From: Oscillospiraceae bacterium
GTDB lineage: Bacteria; Bacillota; Clostridia; Oscillospirales; Oscillospiraceae
Assembly: GCA_902766215.1 (NCBI GenBank)
Contig: CACXCV010000174.1
Coordinates: forward strand, 1-10,925
Length of the DNA: 10,925 bases
Direction of reading: 5' to 3'
Under the pieces are notes generated by a model, which did not search any database, was not told where the DNA came from, and saw nothing but the letters and a program-made list of their open reading frames with translations. The translations under genes were made by a program, and so were the position numbers. The number at the start of each line of letters is the position of its first letter. The first letter of the stretch is position 1. This document shows positions 6,186-10,925 of the stretch, piece by piece.

Positions 6186-7256
6186 ATGTCTGAAATCATC
6201 ACCCAGCAGACGCTGGCAGAATACGAGGCCTTTGTCAGCAGCCACCCCAAGGGGCACTTTGCCCAGAGCGTCCTGTGGGCCAGGCAGAAGCCGGCCTGGA
6301 ACTGGGAGGCCATTGTCTCCCGCGGCCCGGACGGAATAATCCGCGGCAGCATGGCGGTGCTGATCCGCAAGATGCCTGGCGTGCCGTTTACGCTGATGTA
6401 CGGCTGCCGCGCCCCGGTGTGCAACCTGGACGACGAGGCCACCATGCGCGACCTGTTTGCCGGCGCGCGTGAGCTGGCCCGCCAGCGCCGCAGCTATGTC
6501 ATCAAAATCGACCCGGACGTTCCCTCCAGCAACACGGCCTTTGCCGCGCTGCTGCACAGCTTCGGCTTTGTGGGGCGCGAGGGCGGCAAAAACTTTGAGG
6601 CCATCCAGCCCCGGTATGTCTTCCGGCTGAACGTCGAGGGCAAAACCGAGGAGGAGCTGCTGGCCGGGTTCCACCAGAAGTGGCGCTATAACATCCGCCT
6701 GGCCGAGCGCAAGGGCGTGGAGGTGCGCATCTGCGGGCAGGAGGCGGTGCCCGACTTTGCCCGCCTGATGCTGACCACCGGTGTGCGCGACGGCTTTGTC
6801 ACCCGGCAGGAGAGCTATTTCGCCGACATGCTGACCAATCTGGGCGAGCACTGCCGGCTGTACATGGCCTATGCCGGCGGCGAGGCCATTGCCGGCACGC
6901 TGGCAATCCACTATGGCGACAAGGTGTGGTATCTCTACGGCGCGTCCTCCAACGAGCACCGCAACCTGATGCCCAACTATCTGCTGCAGTGGCGCATGAT
7001 CCAGTGGGCGGTGCAGACGCACTGCCGCATCTACGACTTCCGCGGCGTGTCGGGCGATGTGTCCGAGGACAACCCGCTTTATGGGCTCTATCGCTTCAAG
7101 CAAGGCTTTGGCGGCGACTTTGTCGAGTTTGTGGGCGAGATGGACTGGGTCATCAACAAGCCGGTCTACTTCGCCATGGAGAAGGGAACCGCCGTATTTA
7201 AGGAACTGCGCCGGCGCGTGTACCTGCTCAAGCATCGGAAGGAAGGGCAGCAATGA
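6186..7256 (+). CDS. FemX/FemAB-like aminoacyl-tRNA-dependent peptidoglycan peptidyltransferase
   Basis: FemABX proteins transfer an amino acid from aminoacyl-tRNA to the peptide stem of lipid-linked peptidoglycan precursor, making side chains or cross-bridges at the cytoplasmic membrane face. The 356-residue protein shows the two-GNAT-fold pattern: HQKWRYNIRLAERKGV (163-178) opening the second half, AIAGTLAIHYGDKVWYLYGASS, then YDFRGVSGD (about 283-291) and LYRFKQGFGGDFVEFVGE, with Lys305 in the conserved FK-GF element implicated in FemX catalysis. It has no 60-residue coiled-coil insertion as in staphylococcal FemA/FemB, so it resembles the compact Weissella FemX. The ribosome site GGGAGG (6173-6178) is 7 nt before ATG. 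Its stop overlaps the racemase start by 4 nt (ATGA), implying translational coupling. The amino acid transferred and the acceptor cannot be read from sequence. Family confidence is high; specificity unknown. Confidence 0.9.
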   Translation: MSEIITQQTLAEYEAFVSSHPKGHFAQSVLWARQKPAWNWEAIVSRGPDGIIRGSMAVLIRKMPGVPFTLMYGCRAPVCNLDDEATMRDLFAGARELARQRRSYVIKIDPDVPSSNTAFAALLHSFGFVGREGGKNFEAIQPRYVFRLNVEGKTEEELLAGFHQKWRYNIRLAERKGVEVRICGQEAVPDFARLMLTTGVRDGFVTRQESYFADMLTNLGEHCRLYMAYAGGEAIAGTLAIHYGDKVWYLYGASSNEHRNLMPNYLLQWRMIQWAVQTHCRIYDFRGVSGDVSEDNPLYGLYRFKQGFGGDFVEFVGEMDWVINKPVYFAMEKGTAVFKELRRRVYLLKHRKEGQQ

Positions 7257-8341
7257 GCGCCTACGTGGTGGAAACGACGGCCCTGCGTGAAAACATCCGC
7301 ACGCTGCGGAGCATGCTGGCGCCGCAAACCGTGTTCTGGGCCGTGGTCAAGGGCGACGGCTACGGTCTGGGCGCAGAGCCGCTGTGCCGCGTGCTGCTGG
7401 AGGAAGGGATCGACCACTTTGCCGCGGCCACCCTGGCCGAGGCTCAGACGGTGCGCGCCCTGTCCGCCGGGGCAGAGATTCTGATGCTCCAGCCCAGCTG
7501 CGAGCCGGGGCTGCTGGAGCAGCTGGTACAGCTGGGGGCCGTCCTGACCGTCAGCAGCATGGAGGACGCCGCCGTGCTGGGCGCGGTGGCGCAGAGCCTG
7601 GGTCTGACCGCCCGGGCGCACTGCAAAATTGACACCGGCATGGGCCGCTATGGCTTTCGCCCGGACGAGCTGCAGCAGATCATGGCGGTGTATGCCGCGC
7701 CGGATATTGCGGTCTGCGGCCTTTACACCCATTTTTCCTGCGCGTTTTGCAGCCGGAAAGAGACGCAGCGGCAGTTTGCCGCCTTTGAAGCGGTGATTGC
7801 CGGGCTGCGCGGGGCGGGGATCGACCCGGGCATGTGCCACTGCTGCAACAGCAGCGCCGCGCTGGCCTATCCCGCCATGCACCTGGACGCGGTGCGCATC
7901 GGCAGTGCGCTGCTGGGCCGGGTAAACGACGCGGCGGGCCGGCAGCTGCGCCGCATTGGTTGGTGCGAATCCTCGGTGGAAGAGCTGCACTGGCTGGCCC
8001 CGGGCGCGTCCACCGGCTATGGCGCGGGCTGGCGTGCCAAGAAGAAAGCCTGTCTTGCCATTGTCCCGGTTGGCAATTTTCATGGCTTCGCGGTGGAGAA
8101 GGGGCGCGACCTCTTCCGCTGGCGCGACTGCATCCGCGGCGCGCTGTCGCTGCTGCTGGCCGGGCTGCGGGGCAAGACGCTGACGGCAGAGATCCGCAGC
8201 AGGCGCTATCCTGTGCGCGGCCATGTGGGGATGCTCCACACGGCGGTGGACGTCACCGGCTCCGACGTGCGCCAGGGCGACCTGGTGCGGCTGGAGATCA
8301 ACCCGCTGCAGCAAAAGGGCCTGCCGGTGGAATATCGCTGA
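7253..8341 (+). CDS. Alanine racemase-fold PLP enzyme with a divergent C-terminal domain
   Basis: The 362-residue protein has the fold-type III barrel of alanine racemases. The PLP lysine is Lys33 in AVVKGDGYGLG (canonical AVVKANAYGHG), and KIDTGMGRYGFRPDEL (125-140) carries the conserved Arg132. HCCNSSAAL and DAVRIGSALLG are the usual PLP-phosphate strands. The C-terminal beta domain keeps a Tyr in STGYGAGW (Tyr256, equivalent to the catalytic Tyr of the SYG motif). However, the normally invariant GYADG is GNFHG (274-278), and the substrate-loop MDQ is MLH (327-329), so the Asp next to the active-site Met is absent. This suggests an amino-acid racemase with altered substrate or activity; it is less likely to be the cell's main Alr. 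Its ATG overlaps the FemX-like stop (ATGA), so both are probably made together. I withhold the symbol alr for this reason. Fold call high, substrate open. Confidence 0.85.
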   Translation: MSAYVVETTALRENIRTLRSMLAPQTVFWAVVKGDGYGLGAEPLCRVLLEEGIDHFAAATLAEAQTVRALSAGAEILMLQPSCEPGLLEQLVQLGAVLTVSSMEDAAVLGAVAQSLGLTARAHCKIDTGMGRYGFRPDELQQIMAVYAAPDIAVCGLYTHFSCAFCSRKETQRQFAAFEAVIAGLRGAGIDPGMCHCCNSSAALAYPAMHLDAVRIGSALLGRVNDAAGRQLRRIGWCESSVEELHWLAPGASTGYGAGWRAKKKACLAIVPVGNFHGFAVEKGRDLFRWRDCIRGALSLLLAGLRGKTLTAEIRSRRYPVRGHVGMLHTAVDVTGSDVRQGDLVRLEINPLQQKGLPVEYR

Positions 8342-8376
8342 GCGGCGGTGCCCGCGCCCAAACCCTTTCAACCTGT

Positions 8377-8414
8377 AAAACACGGCCGGTATCCGAAAAC
8401 GGATACCGGCCGTG
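8377..8414 (-). terminator. Intrinsic terminator for the - strand ABC-F operon (hairpin shared with the convergent racemase gene)
   Basis: A perfect 15-bp stem (8381-8395 with 8400-8414) closes on an AAAA loop on the + strand (TTTT on the - strand). Read on the - strand it is followed by TTTT (complement of 8377-8380), a short U-tract. Read on the + strand it is followed by CCGTATG with no T-run, so it would terminate racemase mRNA poorly or only protect its 3' end. Confidence 0.75.
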
Positions 8415-8452
8415 CCGTATGTCTGCGATATCTGCGAAGGGGATCCCGCGGG

Positions 8453-10345
8453 TCAGCCGCCGCTTTGCTCCAGCTGTAGGCTCAGTGCTTCCCACTGGGC
8501 CATCATCTCGTCCAGCTGGGTCTGGGCCGCGTCCTTTTCCCCGGTGAGGCGCACCAGCGCCTCATAGTCGGTGGCTGCGGCTTCGATCTGCACGTCCAGC
8601 CCGGCAATGGACTCCTCCTGTTTGGAGATGTCCCGCTCCAGCCGCGCCAGCTGCTTTTCCAGGTCGCGGGTGTTCCTGGGGTTGGGCTTTTTCTCCTTTT
8701 TTGGGGGCCTGGTAGGGGCGGAAACCGGCGCCTGCGCCGCCCGGCGCTCCAGCATCAGGCGGTATTGCTCATAGTCGCCGCGGAAATCGGTGATCTTTGC
8801 GTCTTCCAGCGTCCAGACCCGGTTGGCAAACTGCTTGACAAAATAGCGGTCGTGGCTGACAAACAGCAGCGCCCCGTCATAGTCGGAAATGGCCGCCTCG
8901 ATCCACTCGCGCGAACTGATGTCCAGGTGGTTGGTCGGCTCGTCAAGAATCAGCAGATTGATCTTTTCGTCCATGAGCATGCACAGCCGCAGGCGCATCT
9001 GCTCGCCGCCGGAGAGCTGGCTCACCAGTTTGAACACGTCGTCGCCGGAGAAAAGAAAGCTCCCAAGCCGGTTGCGCGCGCTCTGGGGCGAGAGATTTTT
9101 CTCATAGATCATGGTGTCCAGCAGCGACCGCTCCGGGTGATCAAAGTGGATGATCTGCGGCAGGTAGGCATAGCGCACTGAGGGGCCGAACTTGACCCGG
9201 CCGGTGGTGGGCGTCAGCTCCTGCATGAGGATTTTGATAAAGGTGGATTTTCCCGTGCCGTTGTCGCCCATCAGGGCAATCCGGTCGCCGCCCTGCACCA
9301 GCAGGTTCACGTCGGAAAAAAGCGTGCGCTGGCCAAACTGCATAGACAGGTCGCGCACCGTCAGCACCTCGTCGGCATGGAACTCCCGCTCGGAAAAGCG
9401 GGCGCGCAGCGCCTTTTCCTGCTGGGGACGCTCGGTCTGCAGAATGCGCTCCATCCGGTGCTCCATGGCCATGGCGCGCCGGTACATGGTGCGGTTGTTG
9501 ATGCCCCAGCCCTTCATCCGCTCGATGGTATAGCTCAGCTGGGCGGCTTTGGCCTGCTCCTGCTCATATTTTTTCAGCTGCAGGTCAAAGCGCGCCTGCT
9601 TTTCCTGCACATAAAACGAATAGTTGCCGGAATAGAACTCTGCTTTGCCGCCGCGCAGCTCGATGATGCGCTGCACTACCCGGTCGAGGAAATACCGGTC
9701 GTGGGAGATGGCCAGCACCGTGCCCTTAAAGGCCAGCAGATATTCCTCCAGCCACTCGGTGCTTTTCAGGTCCAGGTGGTTGGTCGGCTCGTCCAGCAGC
9801 AGGATGTCGGTCTTCTCCAGCAGCAGGCGCGCCAGGTTGATGCGCGTTTTTTCGCCGCCGGACAGCTCGGAGAAAAGCTGGGTCCGCATGGCTTTGGAAA
9901 TGGACAGGCCGTTGCAGATTTTTTCCACATTGAGATCCATCTCATATCCGCCGCCGACGGTGTAGCGGTTGCTCAGCGCGTCGTATTCGTTGAGGATGCT
10001 CTTGGGCGTGTCGGCAGTCATCTGCGCAGCCAGCGCCTCCATCCGGTGGCGCAGCTGCTCCAGCTCGGAAAAGGCGCAGCGCAGCACGTCCTCCACGGTA
10101 TAACCGGCAGGGTAGACGGGAATCTGCGAGATCAGCCCCAGCTTTTTGCCGGGGGCAATGACGATGGTGCCCTCGTCCTCGGTGAGTTCTCCGGTCAGCA
10201 GCTTGAAGAGCGTGGTTTTGCCGGTGCCGTTGCGGCCCAGGATGCCGACGCGCTCGCCCTCGTTCACTTCGAAGGAGAGGCCGTCGAGGATGTTCTTGTC
10301 CACCTCATAGGCCTTGACCAGATCGCGAACCAGAACGTCAATCAA
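8453..10345 (-). CDS. ABC-F family ATPase (duplicated nucleotide-binding domains, ribosome-associated)
   Basis: The 630-residue protein has no membrane segments and two ABC cassettes, the ABC-F arrangement of ribosome-acting translation factors (EttA/Uup/YdiF-like and some antibiotic-resistance members). NBD1 has Walker A GRNGTGKTT (37-45), signature LSGGE (161-165) and LLLDEPTNHLD with Asp185-Glu186. NBD2 has GDNGTGKST (360-368), LSGGE (444-448) and LILDEPTNHLD with Asp468-Glu469. Both catalytic Glu are intact. The interdomain linker (about 240-330, rich in Lys/Arg/Gln/Met) is the P-site tRNA-interaction region. A basic stretch (PPKKEKKPNPR) precedes a C-terminal coiled coil (about 565-625), as in Uup/YdiF types. 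The start is TTG 10345, with AGGAGG 9 nt upstream and no in-frame ATG nearby; it overlaps the upstream gene's end by 8 nt. Housekeeping translation factor versus drug-resistance protein cannot be decided from sequence alone. Confidence 0.93.
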   Translation of the reverse strand: MIDVLVRDLVKAYEVDKNILDGLSFEVNEGERVGILGRNGTGKTTLFKLLTGELTEDEGTIVIAPGKKLGLISQIPVYPAGYTVEDVLRCAFSELEQLRHRMEALAAQMTADTPKSILNEYDALSNRYTVGGGYEMDLNVEKICNGLSISKAMRTQLFSELSGGEKTRINLARLLLEKTDILLLDEPTNHLDLKSTEWLEEYLLAFKGTVLAISHDRYFLDRVVQRIIELRGGKAEFYSGNYSFYVQEKQARFDLQLKKYEQEQAKAAQLSYTIERMKGWGINNRTMYRRAMAMEHRMERILQTERPQQEKALRARFSEREFHADEVLTVRDLSMQFGQRTLFSDVNLLVQGGDRIALMGDNGTGKSTFIKILMQELTPTTGRVKFGPSVRYAYLPQIIHFDHPERSLLDTMIYEKNLSPQSARNRLGSFLFSGDDVFKLVSQLSGGEQMRLRLCMLMDEKINLLILDEPTNHLDISSREWIEAAISDYDGALLFVSHDRYFVKQFANRVWTLEDAKITDFRGDYEQYRLMLERRAAQAPVSAPTRPPKKEKKPNPRNTRDLEKQLARLERDISKQEESIAGLDVQIEAAATDYEALVRLTGEKDAAQTQLDEMMAQWEALSLQLEQSGG

Positions 10346-10925
10346 TGGATGCTACCTCCTTGGGACTCTCGGCTTCACCCGCGCCGGGAGTCTCGTCCGC
10401 TTCGCCGGCGTTGGGGCGATACGGCGTTTCAAGCAGCGTGGGGTCCTTGAGATATCGTTTGATTTTGACCATCATCCGGGAAAAGTCGTGGCCAGAGGCA
10501 ATGCGCTCGTCCATGACGATGCCCAGGGGCATCACGCGGCGGTCGTCGCGGTTGTTGCGATAGTCCGGGACGATTTTGCCCATGGCGATGAAAATGCTGG
10601 TGGTGCCGAAGTCGTACAGATGATGGTAGATGTAGTTGGTGTTGATCGAGGCCAGGTTGGTCACAAACAGTGAGGTGTGGAACGGGGACAGGTCGATGAT
10701 CTTCCCGGGCAGAATGCCGTACCAGTCCATCAGCCGCGCTGCACCGATGACCAGGCTGGGCAGGAAGGGCAGCGAGAGCAGAAAGTGAATGAACTTATCC
10801 ATGTTGTTGTTGTATCTGGCCTTGGAGTTGAGCTGAATGGCGTCCTGCAGCTTTTTGTTCACGGTGAAAATGTCGTCCTCCGGCTCCAGGTATACCTTGA
10901 GGATGGTGTCGGCCGGCTTGCCGTC
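10338..10925 (-). CDS. E2/chloramphenicol acetyltransferase-like acyltransferase-fold protein, N-terminus beyond the window
   Basis: The frame is open to the right edge (195 residues seen). The GTG at 10862 is internal, because coding-like sequence (ILKVYLEPEDDIF) continues upstream of it. The visible part resembles the catalytic domain of 2-oxoacid dehydrogenase acyltransferases (E2) and CAT: SLFVTNLASINTNYIYHHLYDFGTTSIFIAMGK, corresponding to the E2 'TxSNLGxxG...xxxxGxG' stretch, then MPLGIVMDERIASGHDF and IKRYLKDPTLLE, which match the E2 end 'DHRxxDG...LxxxLExPxxLL'. At the E2 catalytic motif the sequence reads DERIASG (10511-10491): the catalytic His is Glu and the second Asp is Ser. No lipoyl domain is in view. 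A 26-residue acidic, Pro/Gly-rich tail follows. It overlaps the ABC-F start by 8 nt. E2-like fold is probable; activity is doubtful or non-standard. Confidence 0.72.
   Translation of the reverse strand, partial: DGKPADTILKVYLEPEDDIFTVNKKLQDAIQLNSKARYNNNMDKFIHFLLSLPFLPSLVIGAARLMDWYGILPGKIIDLSPFHTSLFVTNLASINTNYIYHHLYDFGTTSIFIAMGKIVPDYRNNRDDRRVMPLGIVMDERIASGHDFSRMMVKIKRYLKDPTLLETPYRPNAGEADETPGAGEAESPKEVASID
10343..10360 (-). promoter_or_regulatory. Ribosome binding site and TTG start of the ABC-F gene, embedded in the end of the upstream gene
   Basis: AGGAGG (10360-10355 on the - strand) lies 9 nt before TTG 10345-10343. The upstream gene stops at TGA 10340-10338, so start and stop share TTGATTGA. 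This layout favours translational coupling or reinitiation. Confidence 0.75.

Noticed and set aside
4590..7253. An 887-codon open frame on the - strand opposite prfC and the FemX-like gene
   Set aside because: It is a shadow of two well-supported + strand genes. G/C-rich third positions suppress stops on the opposite strand. Its translation is His/Gln/Val/Ala/Leu-rich without domains, and it has no ribosome site.
7166..8383. A 405-codon - strand frame opposite the racemase gene
   Set aside because: It is complementary to a recognisable enzyme, low in motif content, and runs through the terminator hairpin.
8422..8452. Direct repeat TCTGCGA (twice, 9 nt apart) and palindrome CCCGCGGG after the racemase gene
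   Set aside because: Too short and, in GC-rich DNA, expected by chance; no regulatory context.
9377..10450. A 357-codon + strand frame opposite the ABC-F gene
   Set aside because: It is a shadow of the ABC-F coding sequence; the opposite strand carries both Walker and signature motifs.

Overview
The window is GC-rich bacterial DNA. I estimate about 60% GC or more by eye, with strong G/C bias at third codon positions. Several features point to a low-motility-signal, Gram-positive Firmicute, most likely a high-GC gut Clostridium of the Oscillospirales type: AGGAGG-type ribosome binding sites, TTG and GTG starts, a SleB-type cell-wall hydrolase, a gamma-D-glutamyl-diaminopimelate-type M14 peptidase, a FemX-like peptidoglycan-branching transferase and a bacterial sn-glycerol-1-phosphate dehydrogenase. 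The taxon is an inference from gene content and base composition, not from a marker gene.

Layout from left to right. The tail of an unidentified + strand gene ends at 103. A strong extended -10 promoter (129-157) then drives a glycerol-1-phosphate dehydrogenase (219-1406). A perfect 20-bp hairpin (1425-1475) separates it from two - strand genes that converge on it: a stand-alone two-CBS-domain protein (1478-1900) and, upstream of that, a zinc carboxypeptidase-fold peptidase (1957-2796, TTG start). Divergent from these is a secreted SleB-like hydrolase (2922-3887) with its own consensus promoter and terminator.

A second + strand unit begins at a promoter near 4018-4046. It contains a small membrane-associated HEYGH protein (4096-4533), peptide chain release factor 3 (prfC, 4581-6170), a FemX-like aminoacyl-tRNA-dependent ligase (6186-7256) and a divergent alanine racemase-fold protein (7253-8341). 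Spacings are 47 nt, 15 nt and a 4-nt overlap, so it is probably one operon. It pairs translation termination with peptidoglycan side-chain and D-amino-acid functions.

The right end is a - strand unit: an E2/chloramphenicol-acetyltransferase-like protein running off the edge (10338-10925) overlaps by 8 nt the TTG start of an ABC-F ATPase (8453-10345). The unit ends at a hairpin (8381-8414) whose U-tract lies only on the - strand.

Most of the window is envelope maintenance and translation housekeeping. I see no CRISPR array, tRNA, rRNA, insertion sequence or phage gene, and no clear novel defence or biosynthetic system. The items most worth following are the two enzyme-fold proteins that have lost canonical active-site residues (the racemase and the E2-like acyltransferase) and the small uncharacterised zincin-like membrane protein heading the prfC operon.
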